Source of the DNA: an uncultured Oscillospiraceae bacterium
Lineage (GTDB): Bacteria > Bacillota > Clostridia > Oscillospirales > Ruminococcaceae
Length of the DNA stretch: 64,000 bases
Assembly (NCBI GenBank): GCA_949285935.1
Contig: CASEAH010000039.1
Coordinates: forward strand, 1-64,000
Direction of reading: 5' to 3'
The translations under genes were made by a program, and so were the position numbers. Shown here in pieces: positions 1 through 8,290 of the stretch. The stretch's first letter is position 1; the number at the start of each line of letters is the position of its first letter. The notes under the pieces were generated by a model, which searched no databases, was not told the DNA's origin, and was given only the letters and a program-made list of their open reading frames with translations.

Positions 1-67
1 CCTTTTCAAGGGCTTCGTTTCTCAGTTTCTAAGTTTCGATGTTGTTCAATTTTCAAGGTGCTTCTCG
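1..67 (-). promoter_or_regulatory. Transcribed leader of a leftward operon, probably rRNA
   Basis: Read on the minus strand, this stretch follows the strong promoter at 92-120 and contains CTTGAAAATTGAACA (about 58-44). That resembles the TTTGAAAA-TTGAACA segments in pre-rRNA leaders and spacers of Firmicutes. The operon itself lies outside the window, so the rRNA assignment is inference; a tRNA cluster is the main alternative. Confidence 0.45.
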
Positions 68-120
68 CTGTCCCCGCGGGACAGCTTAGTTATAATACCA
101 CACCCCATTGATTCTGTCAA
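68..120 (-). promoter_or_regulatory. Near-consensus sigma-A promoter with start-site hairpin, leftward
   Basis: On the minus strand, TTGACA (120-115) is followed by a 17-bp spacer and TATTAT (97-92), almost the ideal sigma-A promoter. Just downstream is a small hairpin, CTGTCCC/GGGACAG (84-68). Promoter strength and the leader beyond it fit a stable-RNA operon. Confidence 0.75.
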
Positions 121-299
121 CAGGTTTTTTCAAGTTTTTTGAATATTTTTTCAGAGGCTTTGCCACTGCTGGTTTTAGGGTGGTTTTGTCTCTGGTAGTA
201 TGGCGGTTTTTGTAAAGATTATACATTATTATATATACCGTATAAATCCGATGCATCCGGGCACTGCATCCGCAGGTTCCCCCTATCCTTTTTGGGGGT

Positions 300-1127
300 T
301 CACAGTCTGCTTTTGCGCCGGCCGCCCAACAGACCCACGGCAAAAACCGTCAGGGAGAGCATTCCGCCCAGGGACAGTGTTGCCCCTACCGAAAGGACGC
401 CCCCTTCCGACATGCCGGTAGGGGCATTGGGGGTTGCCTCAGGAAGGGCAAAATCCTTCTCTGCCTCCTCCGGAAGCTGTGTTCCCGACTCCGGGAGAGG
501 ATCCTGTTCTGTTATAGGGCCAGGATCAGGAGTTTGGGAGGGTACAGCAGGCTCTGGAGGAGAGGGCGGTACCGGAGGTGTCGGAGAAACGGGGGCAACA
601 GGGCCTGCCGGGGGACAGGTGGCCTGAGGTGTCGGAGCCTGACTGGAGGAAAGGCTTTCGCTCTTCTCTTCCGGAAGGTAGAGTTTTTCAAATTCCTTCC
701 ACGGGTAATAGAGCACCCCCGCCTCCACCGGCTTGACCGTCTCACGGCTGAGAATGACAGTGCGTTTTTCTCCTGTGGACGGGGAACGGAAAATCACCCG
801 TACCACCACGCCGTATTGATTGGTCTCGGTAATCACACGGGGAACGATATACTCGGTATTTCGCGCATCAGCCTCAATGACTTCCCCTTCTTTTCCGGTA
901 CGGATCTTTTGAAGAATATCTGCCCAAAACTTGTCGGTATCATTGTCCTCAGGAATCGTCCAGGGCCAGCCCAAGTCATCCCGCCAGTCCTCTTGGGAGG
1001 AAGACGAGGAGGACAGATCGGAGGAGCCTATCACCAGCGCCTGAGTCTCGTGAAAGGGGGCCAGCAAAGTCAGGGGCAGCGCCGCCGCCAACAGCGCCAG
1101 CATAGGTTTTTTAAGAGTCTGCAGCAT
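300..1127 (-). CDS. Secreted Pro-rich surface protein with possible sortase signal
   Basis: A 275-residue protein of unknown function. Residues 1-30 form a signal peptide ending near ETQA. A Ser-rich linker follows, then a conserved-looking core (about 45-160), then a Pro/Glu-rich low-complexity stalk (about 165-230). The C-terminus has NAPTG (234-238), a hydrophobic helix (about 247-268) and a basic tail RRKSRL, the order expected of a cell-wall sorting signal. NAPTG is not LPXTG but fits the NxxTG variants described for class B sortases; the window encodes a class B sortase at 36998-37831. The ATG follows a GGAGA-type ribosome site and the promoter at 1181-1209. No homologue is recognised by eye. 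Confidence 0.7.
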   Translation of the reverse strand: MLQTLKKPMLALLAAALPLTLLAPFHETQALVIGSSDLSSSSSSQEDWRDDLGWPWTIPEDNDTDKFWADILQKIRTGKEGEVIEADARNTEYIVPRVITETNQYGVVVRVIFRSPSTGEKRTVILSRETVKPVEAGVLYYPWKEFEKLYLPEEKSESLSSSQAPTPQATCPPAGPVAPVSPTPPVPPSPPEPAVPSQTPDPGPITEQDPLPESGTQLPEEAEKDFALPEATPNAPTGMSEGGVLSVGATLSLGGMLSLTVFAVGLLGGRRKSRL

Positions 1128-1180
1128 AAAATTCTCCTTTCCGCCGGGACCGGGAACGCCCCGTCGTCTGAGATGCTTTC

Positions 1181-1209
1181 ATTATAGCCAAAAGCCCGTC
1201 CTCCCGCAA
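1181..1209 (-). promoter_or_regulatory. Promoter for the surface protein gene
   Basis: On the minus strand, TTGCGG (1209-1204), a 17-bp spacer, then TATAAT (1186-1181). It lies back to back with the metA promoter, the two -35 boxes being 7 bp apart inside a palindrome. Confidence 0.7.
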
Positions 1210-1216
1210 GGAAATC

Positions 1217-1245
1217 TTGCGTCCCGGGCTTTTTTCCTCTATACT
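1217..1245 (+). promoter_or_regulatory. metA promoter
   Basis: TTGCGT (1217-1222), a 17-bp spacer, then TATACT (1240-1245), giving a leader of only about 43 nt. That leaves no room for a SAM riboswitch. Confidence 0.7.
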
Positions 1246-1294
1246 GATGAGGAAAATATGCCGCCCCCACAGGCGGCCGGAACGAGGTGCCTCC

Positions 1295-2218
1295 ATGCCC
1301 ATAAAAATTTCCGATCAGCTTCCCGCTTTCCGTATCCTGGAAAGTGAAAATATTTTTGTCATGCCGGAGGAACGGGCCGTTCATCAGGACATCCGCCCTT
1401 TGAGCATCGTCATCCTGAACCTGATGCCCAAGAAAATCGAAACGGAAACTCAGCTGCTGCGGCTGCTGGGCAACTCCCCTCTCCAGGTAGACATAGAATT
1501 GCTTCAGGTATCCACCCACCTTTCCAAAAACACGCCTCAGGAACATCTCACGAAATTTTATAAAACCTTTCAGGAGATCCGCCACCAGCGCTTTGACGGC
1601 ATGATTATCACCGGCGCGCCGGTGGAGAACCTGCCCTTTGAGGAGGTGGATTACTGGGAGGAGCTTTGTGCCATCATGGAGTGGACCAAAACCCATGTTT
1701 ATTCCACCTTCCATATCTGCTGGGGCGCTCAGGCCGGAATGTACTACCATTACGATATTCCCAAGCATCCCCTCCCGGAAAAGCTGTTCGGCGTCTTTGC
1801 CCACCAGACCCGGGACTGTGCCCACCCCCTGCTGCGGGGCTTTGATGAAACCTTTATGGCGCCCCACAGCCGTCATACCACCGTGGACATGGAGGATGCC
1901 GTCCGGGCGGGGCTGGAGATCCTGGCCACCTCCCAGGAAGCCGGCCTGTATATCGCCGCCAGCCGTAATGGCCGCCAGTTTTTTGTCACCGGCCACTCGG
2001 AATACGACCGGGACACCCTGGGCGCAGAATACCGCCGGGATCTGGAAAAGGGACTGCCCATTCGTCCCCCGGTCAATTATTATCCCGGAGGCGATCCCAA
2101 TAAAAAGCCACCCCTCCAGTGGCGCAGCCACGCAAATCTGCTGTACGTCAACTGGCTCAACTACTTTGTTTATCAGGAAACCCCCTATGACCTGGAGCAG
2201 CTGTCTCCCGGGCTGTGA
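1295..2218 (+). CDS. metA: Homoserine O-acetyltransferase (MetA family)
   Basis: A 307-residue cytoplasmic enzyme that acylates homoserine at the first committed step of methionine synthesis. The start is [10 protein letters not shown] at 1295, preceded by GAGGTG; an in-frame upstream ATG at 1217 overlaps the -35 box and is rejected. The catalytic Cys142 sits in HICWGAQAG, and the His/Glu pair is in TGHSEYD (His234, Glu236). Residue 111 is Glu (GAPVE). In characterised MetA proteins Glu111 goes with acetyl-CoA and Gly111 with succinyl-CoA, so this is predicted to be the acetyl-transferring type despite the family name. Length is normal and the gene appears monocistronic. Confidence 0.93.
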   Translation: MPIKISDQLPAFRILESENIFVMPEERAVHQDIRPLSIVILNLMPKKIETETQLLRLLGNSPLQVDIELLQVSTHLSKNTPQEHLTKFYKTFQEIRHQRFDGMIITGAPVENLPFEEVDYWEELCAIMEWTKTHVYSTFHICWGAQAGMYYHYDIPKHPLPEKLFGVFAHQTRDCAHPLLRGFDETFMAPHSRHTTVDMEDAVRAGLEILATSQEAGLYIAASRNGRQFFVTGHSEYDRDTLGAEYRRDLEKGLPIRPPVNYYPGGDPNKKPPLQWRSHANLLYVNWLNYFVYQETPYDLEQLSPGL

Positions 2219-2406
2219 GCTTGCCTTCCTGTGTTGCCCTCCCAGCCAAACGCCCGGCGCTGCATAAAATTTTCTTTGCTCACAGCGGCTGCACAAGCCA
2301 TCACCGGTTCAAGCTTCTTCTTTATAAAAGCGCCGGGGCTTTCCGTTAGGGTAACCCCGCCCCCTCTGCCGGCGCAGATCCCTCAGGGGGCGCGGATCAT
2401 TTTGCA

Positions 2407-2439
2407 GGCGGCCCACCCTCTGCCCGCAAAAAGGCCGCC
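2407..2439 (+). other. GC-rich hairpin after metA
   Basis: GGCGGCC (2407-2413) pairs with GGCCGCC (2433-2439) across a 19-nt loop. There is no T tract behind it, so a metA terminator role is only possible. The rest of 2219-2473 shows no gene. Confidence 0.3.
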
Positions 2440-2473
2440 CCGGCGTCTGCGTTTGTAAAATTTGTCTTTCCCC

Positions 2474-2502
2474 TTGTGCCGCTTCCGCCGCTGTGCTATA
2501 CT
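2474..2502 (+). promoter_or_regulatory. Promoter of the GlpA/GlpB-like operon
   Basis: TTGTGC (2474-2479), a 17-bp spacer and TATACT (2497-2502), followed by a leader of about 105 nt that contains the hairpin at 2544-2568. Confidence 0.6.
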
Positions 2503-2543
2503 GATAGCGTAGAGTTTTATCTTGTGAGATTTTGAGTCAAGGT

Positions 2544-2568
2544 AAACAAGCCCCTGAGGGCTTTGTTT
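2544..2568 (+). promoter_or_regulatory. Leader hairpin, possible attenuator
   Basis: AAACAAGCCC pairs with GGGCTTTGTTT (one bulge, 4-nt loop). A run of six T follows about nine bases later, shortly before the ribosome binding site. It could be an attenuator; no antiterminator sequence was recognised. Confidence 0.4.
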
Positions 2569-2615
2569 GCTTTGGCTCTTTTTTCATGATGAAGCAAAAA
2601 GAGGAGGAACCAGTG

Positions 2616-4055
2616 ATGTATGATGTAGCGATCATCGGCTGCGGCATTGTGGGCGCGGCAACGGCGTATCAGCTTTCCCGCTACCAGCTGAAGACCGTTG
2701 TGCTGGAAGCCCAGAACGACGCGGCCAACGGCACTACCAAAGCCAACAGCGCCATTCTCCATGCCGGGTACGATCCGGAGCCCGGCACCCTTATGGCCCG
2801 GCTCAACGTGGAAGGGGTCCGGATGGTCAAAGAGCTGTGCGAAAAGCTGGATGTGGAGCGGAAAGAAACCGGCTCCCTGGTCCTTGCCTTTTCTGCCGAG
2901 GAGATGGATACGGTGCGCGCCCTCTGCGACCGGGGCATCCGCAACGGCGTACCCGGAGTCCGGGTGCTGGACCGCGAGGAAGTTCTGGCCATGGAGCCCA
3001 ACCTGAATCCCCAGGTGGTGGGCGCCCTGTACGCCCCTTCCGCCGCCATCGTCAACCCCTGGGATTTCTGCATCGCTCTGGCCGAAACCGCCGTCCGCAA
3101 CGGCGTGGAAGTTCGGCTCAGTTCCCCCGTCACTGCCATCAGCCGGCTGCCCGGCGGCGGCTACCGCCTTGCCACCCCTCAGGGGGAGGTGGAAGCCCGG
3201 TATGTGGTCAACGCCGCCGGTGTGGAGGCCGATACCGTCCACGCCATGGCAGGCGGCAGTGGTTTTACCATCCTCCCCAACCGGGGTGAGTATTACATGA
3301 TGGATAAAACGCAGGGCGGCCTGGTCAGCACAGTGGTCTTCCAGTGCCCCACCAAGGTGGGCAAGGGCGTTCTGGTGGCGCCCACCGTCCATGGCAACCT
3401 GATCGTGGGCCCCAATGCCGAAGATGTCCCCGACAAGGGTGCGGTGAACAACACCGCCGGCGCCCTCGCCTTTGTCCGGGAAATGGCTGCCAAATCCGTC
3501 CCCGGAATCAACTACCGGGATTCCATCCGCAACTTTGCCGGAATCCGGGCACACAGCGATCACTCCGATTTTATCATCGAGGAATCCGCTCAGGCTCCCG
3601 GCTTCATCAATCTGGCGGGCATCAAATCTCCCGGTCTTTCCTCTGCTCCGGCCATCGGCGTGATGGCGGTGGAGCTGCTGCGCAGCTGCGGCCTGCAAAC
3701 AGCCGAAAAAGACCGCTTTATCGACCGCCGCCGGGTAGTCCGCTTCAAGGAACTCCCCCCTGAGGAGAAAGAACGGCTGATCCGGGAAAATCCCCTCTAC
3801 GGCCGGGTCATCTGCCGGTGCGAAACCATTACGGAAGGGGAGATCGTGGATGCCATCCACCGTCCCATCGTTCCCCGGTCCATTGACGGAGTCAAGCGCC
3901 GCACCACTGCCGGAATGGGCCGCTGCCAGGGCGGTTTCTGCGGGCCCCGGGTCCATGAGATCCTGGCCCGGGAACTGGGGGTTTCCCTTCCCAAGATTCT
4001 GATGGATGAGGAAGGCACTTATATCCTTACCGGACCCACAAAGGAGGGCAGATGA
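2616..4055 (+). CDS. FAD-dependent oxidoreductase with BFD-type Fe-S domain (GlpA-like)
   Basis: A 479-residue flavoprotein. Residues 1-370 are a D-amino-acid-oxidase-type fold with the dinucleotide motif GCGIVGA (8-14), as in glycerol-3-phosphate dehydrogenases and 2-hydroxyglutarate oxidases. The C-terminus is a BFD-like [2Fe-2S] domain with Cys400, Cys402 (CRC), Cys437 and Cys442 (CQGGFC). The start is the ATG at 2616 behind GAGGAGGA; an upstream in-frame ATG is ignored. It heads a three-gene operon with a second flavoprotein and a DUF1667 protein, the arrangement of an anaerobic glycerol-3-phosphate dehydrogenase-like complex. The substrate is inferred, not proven; no glpK or glpF lies nearby. 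Confidence 0.85.
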   Translation: MYDVAIIGCGIVGAATAYQLSRYQLKTVVLEAQNDAANGTTKANSAILHAGYDPEPGTLMARLNVEGVRMVKELCEKLDVERKETGSLVLAFSAEEMDTVRALCDRGIRNGVPGVRVLDREEVLAMEPNLNPQVVGALYAPSAAIVNPWDFCIALAETAVRNGVEVRLSSPVTAISRLPGGGYRLATPQGEVEARYVVNAAGVEADTVHAMAGGSGFTILPNRGEYYMMDKTQGGLVSTVVFQCPTKVGKGVLVAPTVHGNLIVGPNAEDVPDKGAVNNTAGALAFVREMAAKSVPGINYRDSIRNFAGIRAHSDHSDFIIEESAQAPGFINLAGIKSPGLSSAPAIGVMAVELLRSCGLQTAEKDRFIDRRRVVRFKELPPEEKERLIRENPLYGRVICRCETITEGEIVDAIHRPIVPRSIDGVKRRTTAGMGRCQGGFCGPRVHEILARELGVSLPKILMDEEGTYILTGPTKEGR

Positions 4056-4056
4056 C

Positions 4057-5322
4057 ATGAGCAGCATGGTTTACGACGTCATTGTCATCGGCGGAGGACC
4101 CGCCGGACTGGCCGCCGCCTGCGAGGCCTATGACAACGGGGCTCAAAAGGTCCTGGTGATCGAGCGGGACAAGGAGCTGGGCGGTATCCTGAACCAGTGT
4201 ATCCATAACGGCTTCGGCCTGCATTACTTCAAGGAAGAACTGACCGGTCCCGAATACGCGGGGCGCTTCATCCGGCTGCTCCGGGAGTCTGCCTCTGTGG
4301 AAGTGAAGCTGGACACCATGGTGCTGGAGATCCGGGAGCGGGTGGTCCACTGTGTCAACAGCCGGGAAGGCTACCAGATGCTGGAAGCCCGCTCCATCGT
4401 CCTGGCCATGGGCTGCCGGGAACGCACCCGGGGCGCCATTGCCATCCCCGGCGACCGCCCCGCCGGCATCTTTACCGCCGGCGCCGCCCAGCGGTATGTC
4501 AATATGGAAGGCTACATGGTGGGCAAGCGGGTGGTCATCCTGGGCTCCGGAGATATCGGGCTCATCATGGCCCGCCGCATGACCCTGGAGGGGGCCAAGG
4601 TCCTGGCCTGTGTGGAGCTGATGCCCTATTCCAACGGCCTCAACCGCAATATTGTCCAGTGCCTCCAGGATTATAATATTCCTCTCTATCTTTCCCACAC
4701 CATCACTGACATCATCGGCCGGGAGCGGGTGGAAAAGGTGGTGGTCAGCAAGGTGGATGAAAACCGCCGTCCCATCCCCGGCTCCGAAATGGTCTTTGAC
4801 TGCGATACCGTCCTCCTCTCGGTGGGCCTGATCCCCGAAAATGAGCTGACCCGCTCTGCTTCCATTGAGATCGACCGCCGCACCAACGGCCCTGTGGTGT
4901 ATGAAAACATGGAAACCAGCGCCCCCGGCGTATTTGCCTGCGGCAACGTGGTCCACGTCCACGACCTGGTGGACTTTGTCACCGCCGAGAGCAAACGGGC
5001 AGGCGCTGCCGCCGCCCGGTCCGCCCTGGGGCATGAGGCCTCCGGCGCGGTGATGGAAGTCCGCAACGGCAGCCGGGTCAATTACACCGTTCCCCAGAAG
5101 ATCCGCCGGGAAAACGTGGACAAAGGGGTGGAGATTTTCTTCCGGGCCAACAATGTCTACCGGGACACCGTCATCAAGGTGGAGAGCGGCGGACAGCTCC
5201 TCTGCCAGTTCAAGCGTGAGCATATGGCCCCCGGAGAGATGGAGAAGATCACCGTCCCCAAAATCCTGCTGGACAAGGCAGACGGCCAGTGCCTCACTGT
5301 TTCGGTGGAAGATCAGGCGTAA
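4057..5322 (+). CDS. NAD(P)/FAD-dependent oxidoreductase (second operon subunit)
   Basis: A 421-residue pyridine-nucleotide-disulfide-type flavoprotein without the redox-active disulfide of thioredoxin reductases. The FAD motif is IGGGPAG (11-17), and a second Rossmann motif, LGSGDIG, lies near residue 170. The ATG at 4057 starts one base after the upstream stop, behind AAGGAGG, so the genes are translationally linked. With its neighbours it probably passes electrons between the GlpA-like subunit and a carrier or NAD. The name GlpB-like is positional; the sequence is closer to NADH oxidase-type proteins. Confidence 0.82.
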   Translation: MSSMVYDVIVIGGGPAGLAAACEAYDNGAQKVLVIERDKELGGILNQCIHNGFGLHYFKEELTGPEYAGRFIRLLRESASVEVKLDTMVLEIRERVVHCVNSREGYQMLEARSIVLAMGCRERTRGAIAIPGDRPAGIFTAGAAQRYVNMEGYMVGKRVVILGSGDIGLIMARRMTLEGAKVLACVELMPYSNGLNRNIVQCLQDYNIPLYLSHTITDIIGRERVEKVVVSKVDENRRPIPGSEMVFDCDTVLLSVGLIPENELTRSASIEIDRRTNGPVVYENMETSAPGVFACGNVVHVHDLVDFVTAESKRAGAAAARSALGHEASGAVMEVRNGSRVNYTVPQKIRRENVDKGVEIFFRANNVYRDTVIKVESGGQLLCQFKREHMAPGEMEKITVPKILLDKADGQCLTVSVEDQA

Positions 5323-5336
5323 GGAGGAACCAAGCT

Positions 5337-5681
5337 ATGACCAATTTGATCTGCATTGTCTGTCCCAAGGGCTGCCACCTTTCGGTGGATGAAGCCAACG
5401 GTTACGCCGTCACCGGCAACGGATGTCCCCGGGGCGTAGCCTATGGTCAGAAAGAACTGACCAATCCTACCCGGGTCATCACCTCCACCGTCAAGATCCG
5501 GGGTGGGATCCACCGCCGGCTTCCGGTCAAAACAAACAGCGATATTCCCAAGGCCCTGATCCCCCAGGCTATGGCCTTGCTGGACGGCGTGGAATTGGAA
5601 TCTCCCGTCCATGTGGGGGACGTGGTGGTGGCCGATATCTGCGGCACCGGCGTGTCCTTTGTGGCCTCCCGGGATATGTAG
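5337..5681 (+). CDS. DUF1667 cysteine-rich protein
   Basis: A 114-residue protein with Cys6, Cys9, Cys13 (CIVCPKGC) and Cys30 (GNGCPRG), likely a metal or Fe-S site. DUF1667 proteins regularly follow the two flavoproteins upstream and are thought to be the small third subunit. The start at 5337 is behind AAGGAGGAACC; the longer in-frame ORF start is not used. A terminator follows at 5727. Confidence 0.85.
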   Translation: MTNLICIVCPKGCHLSVDEANGYAVTGNGCPRGVAYGQKELTNPTRVITSTVKIRGGIHRRLPVKTNSDIPKALIPQAMALLDGVELESPVHVGDVVVADICGTGVSFVASRDM

Positions 5682-5726
5682 GCCTTTTGAAACCCCAAAA
5701 TCCCTTCCCATAATAAAAATATTTTT

Positions 5727-5770
5727 CAACACCGCCAAAAAAACCGCGTTTCTTTTGGCGGTGTTGTTTC
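5727..5770 (+). terminator. Terminator after the flavoprotein operon
   Basis: CAACACCGCCAAAA pairs with TTTTGGCGGTGTTG (5727-5766), followed by TTTC and an A/T-rich stretch. It ends the upstream operon before the oad promoter. Confidence 0.75.
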
Positions 5771-5897
5771 ATAAAAATTTGCCTTAAATTTGTCAATCTT
5801 GTACAATTATCCATATGCTCACCGTAAAGCTGCACAATTCCACTGCAAAATCCCTGTTTCAAAGGAAATTTTTGCTGATAGTTTGTGCAAAAACACA

Positions 5898-5926
5898 TTG
5901 TTTCTTTCGTTGTTTTTCGATATTAT
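5898..5926 (+). promoter_or_regulatory. Promoter of the oad operon
   Basis: TTGTTT (5898-5903), a 17-bp spacer and TATTAT (5921-5926), in an A/T-rich region unlike the surrounding coding DNA. The start site falls about 50 nt before the oadA ATG. Confidence 0.6.
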
Positions 5927-5983
5927 AGGGTGGGTAGATTTTTTAACATTCCTATATTCTGCATGGCATGGAGGTAAGGCACT

Positions 5984-7363
5984 ATGAAGGTACAATTCAC
6001 AGAAACTGTGCTTCGGGACGCCAACCAGTCGCTTATTGCGACCCGGCTTCCCTTTGCCAAGTTTCAGCCCATCCTGAGCGCGCTGGACAAGGCCGGCTAT
6101 TACTCCCTGGAGTGCTGGGGCGGAGCCACCTTTGATTCCTGCCTGCGCTACCTGGATGAAGATCCCTGGGAGCGGCTGCGCAAGATCCGCGCTGCCTGTC
6201 CCAACACCAAACTCCAGATGCTGCTCCGGGGCCAGAACCTGCTGGGCTACAAGCATTATCCCGACGATGTGGTTCGCCTGTTCGTCCGTAAATCGGTGGA
6301 AAACGGAATCGACATCATCCGCATCTTTGACGCCCTCAACGACCTGCGCAACATTGAAGTAGCGGTGGATGAGACTCTCAAGGCCGGCGCCCACGCTTCC
6401 GGTACCATCTGCTATACCATCAGCCCCATCCATAACCTGGAAAGCAACGTCAAGCTGGCCAAGGATATGGTGGACATGGGCGTTCAGTCCATCTGCGTCA
6501 AGGACATGGCGGGTATCATGAGCCCCAAGGAAGCTTACGACCTGGTCAAGGCTCTGAAGGAAAATGTCAGTGTGCCCATCGTCATCCACACCCACAGCAC
6601 CACCGGTCTGGGCTTCATGACCCTGCTCAAAGCCGTGGAGGCTGGCGCCGACGTCATTGACACCGCCATTTCCTGCTTCTCCGGCGGCACCTCCCAGCCC
6701 GCCACCGAGACCATGGCCTATGTCCTGCGGGAGTACGGCTATGACGTGGACCTGGATGACAAGGTCCTGAAAGAGATCAACGATTTCTTCAAGCCCATCC
6801 GCGGCGAATTCCTGGCCAACGGCACCCTCAACCCGGTGGTTATGGCCACTGCCACCGATGCCCTCATCTATCAGATCCCCGGCGGCATGCTGTCCAACCT
6901 GGTGGCTCAGCTCACCGCTCAGAAGGCCCTGGATAAGCTGGACGACGTTCTGGCAGAAACTCCCAAGGTCCGTGAGGATCTGGGCTATCCTCCTCTGGTG
7001 ACCCCCATGAGCCAGATGGTGGGCGTACAGGCTACCGCCAACGTCCTGGCCGGCCAGCGGTACAAAAACGTTTCCAAGGAGATCAAGGCCTATGTCCGCG
7101 GTGAATACGGCCGCGCCCCCGGCAAGGTCAACCCCGACCTGGTCAAGGAGATCCTGGGGGACGAGGAGCCCGTCACCTGCCGGTATGCCGATCTGCTGGA
7201 GCCCGGCGTGGAGAAAGCCCGTGCCGAAATCGGCGACCTGGCCCGGAGCGACGAGGATGTTCTGTCCTACATCGCCTTCCCCGCCCAGGCAGAGCCCTTC
7301 CTCCGCAAGCGGGCCGAGAAAGAAAAGAACACCTTCTCCTATTCCATCCAGGAGATCAAATAA
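5984..7363 (+). CDS. oadA: Oxaloacetate decarboxylase alpha subunit (carboxyltransferase)
   Basis: A 459-residue carboxyltransferase of the pyruvate carboxylase B/OadA family. It moves CO2 from oxaloacetate (or a related 2-oxo acid) to carrier-bound biotin. The HMGL-like TIM barrel begins with the metal-binding segment TVLRDANQSL and includes DIIRIFDALND and IHTHSTTGLG, followed by the conserved PYC_OADA C-domain. Unlike classical OadA it has no fused biotin domain; biotin is carried by the separate protein at 7888. The ATG at 5984 follows GGAGG. It is first in a four-gene operon with the gamma, biotin carrier and beta subunits. Confidence 0.93.
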   Translation: MKVQFTETVLRDANQSLIATRLPFAKFQPILSALDKAGYYSLECWGGATFDSCLRYLDEDPWERLRKIRAACPNTKLQMLLRGQNLLGYKHYPDDVVRLFVRKSVENGIDIIRIFDALNDLRNIEVAVDETLKAGAHASGTICYTISPIHNLESNVKLAKDMVDMGVQSICVKDMAGIMSPKEAYDLVKALKENVSVPIVIHTHSTTGLGFMTLLKAVEAGADVIDTAISCFSGGTSQPATETMAYVLREYGYDVDLDDKVLKEINDFFKPIRGEFLANGTLNPVVMATATDALIYQIPGGMLSNLVAQLTAQKALDKLDDVLAETPKVREDLGYPPLVTPMSQMVGVQATANVLAGQRYKNVSKEIKAYVRGEYGRAPGKVNPDLVKEILGDEEPVTCRYADLLEPGVEKARAEIGDLARSDEDVLSYIAFPAQAEPFLRKRAEKEKNTFSYSIQEIK

Positions 7364-7378
7364 GGAGGTCACTGTCCC

Positions 7379-7858
7379 ATGCTTAGAGAAGTAGCCAATA
7401 TCCCCATGGGACTGGGCGACAGTCTGCTGCTGTCCGGCATCGGCATGCTGGTGGTCTTTATGGAGCTGATTATCCTGGCTCTCATGATCCTCCTCATGTC
7501 CAAGGTTATGGCGGCGGTGACCGGCGGCTCTCAGGCTGCAGCTCCCGCTGCCGCCCCTGCTCCTGCCGCTCCCGCGCCCGTCCCTGCTCCCGCCCCTGCT
7601 GTGGCCCCGGTTCCCGTCTGCGCTGCTCCCGCGCTGACTCTCACCGACGTCAGCGAGCCCACGGCCGCTGCAGTCATGGCTATTGTCAGCCATCAGACCG
7701 GCATCCCTCTCAACCGTCTGGCCTTCCGTTCCATCCGGGGCGTAGTGGACATCCAGGGCGCCAGCGATGAGGAAGCTGCCGTAATCATGGCCCTCACCGC
7801 CGACAAAATGGGGGTCCCCGTCAACAAGCTGGTCTTCAAATCCATCAAAAGAATCTGA
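7379..7858 (+). CDS. OadG-family gamma subunit with C-terminal extension
   Basis: A 159-residue membrane protein: one N-terminal transmembrane helix (about 14-40), an Ala/Pro-rich linker (about 50-90) and a globular C-terminal segment (about 92-159). The helix and position match OadG, which holds the decarboxylase complex together. It is about twice the classical length of about 80 residues. The ATG is 15 nt after oadA and is preceded by AAGGAGG. Confidence 0.8.
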   Translation: MLREVANIPMGLGDSLLLSGIGMLVVFMELIILALMILLMSKVMAAVTGGSQAAAPAAAPAPAAPAPVPAPAPAVAPVPVCAAPALTLTDVSEPTAAAVMAIVSHQTGIPLNRLAFRSIRGVVDIQGASDEEAAVIMALTADKMGVPVNKLVFKSIKRI

Positions 7859-7887
7859 TTCGTGTGTCTGAAGGAGGAAAACACATT

Positions 7888-8277
7888 ATGAAATATGTTG
7901 TTACTTTGAACGGTAAGAATTACGAGGTTGAGGTCGAGGAGTCCAGCGCGGAGATCCTGAATGTTACCACAGCCCCCGTGGCGGCTGCTCCTGTGGCTGC
8001 CCCTGCTGCTGCTCCTGCTGCTGCTCCCGCTCCCGCCGCCGCCCCCGCCCCTGTGGCCGGTTCCGGCACCCAGGTGGTTTCCCCCATGCCCGGCACCATT
8101 CTTAAGGTGAATGTGGCCGCGGGTCAGGCTGTTAAAGCCGGCGAGGTGCTGGTGGTTCTGGAAGCCATGAAGATGGAAAACGACATTGTAGCCCCCTGCG
8201 ACGGCACTGTTTCTCAGGTACTTACTTCGAAAGGAAGCACAGTCAACACCGACGATGTCCTGGTTGTTCTGGGCTAA
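7888..8277 (+). CDS. Biotin carboxyl carrier protein of the decarboxylase
   Basis: A 129-residue carrier. It has a short N-terminal beta region (1-35), an Ala/Pro swinging arm (about 36-60) and a biotinyl domain with EAMKMEN, where Lys95 takes biotin. It shuttles carboxyl groups from the alpha subunit to the membrane beta subunit. The ATG at 7888 behind AAGGAGG is chosen over the in-frame ATG at 7864. The birA gene lies just beyond the operon and would supply the biotin ligase. Confidence 0.92.
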   Translation: MKYVVTLNGKNYEVEVEESSAEILNVTTAPVAAAPVAAPAAAPAAAPAPAAAPAPVAGSGTQVVSPMPGTILKVNVAAGQAVKAGEVLVVLEAMKMENDIVAPCDGTVSQVLTSKGSTVNTDDVLVVLG

Positions 8278-8290
8278 AAGGTGACGCAGT

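Noticed and set aside
1223..1294. SAM riboswitch or T-box ahead of metA
   Set aside because: The leader is only about 43 nt from the promoter to the ATG.
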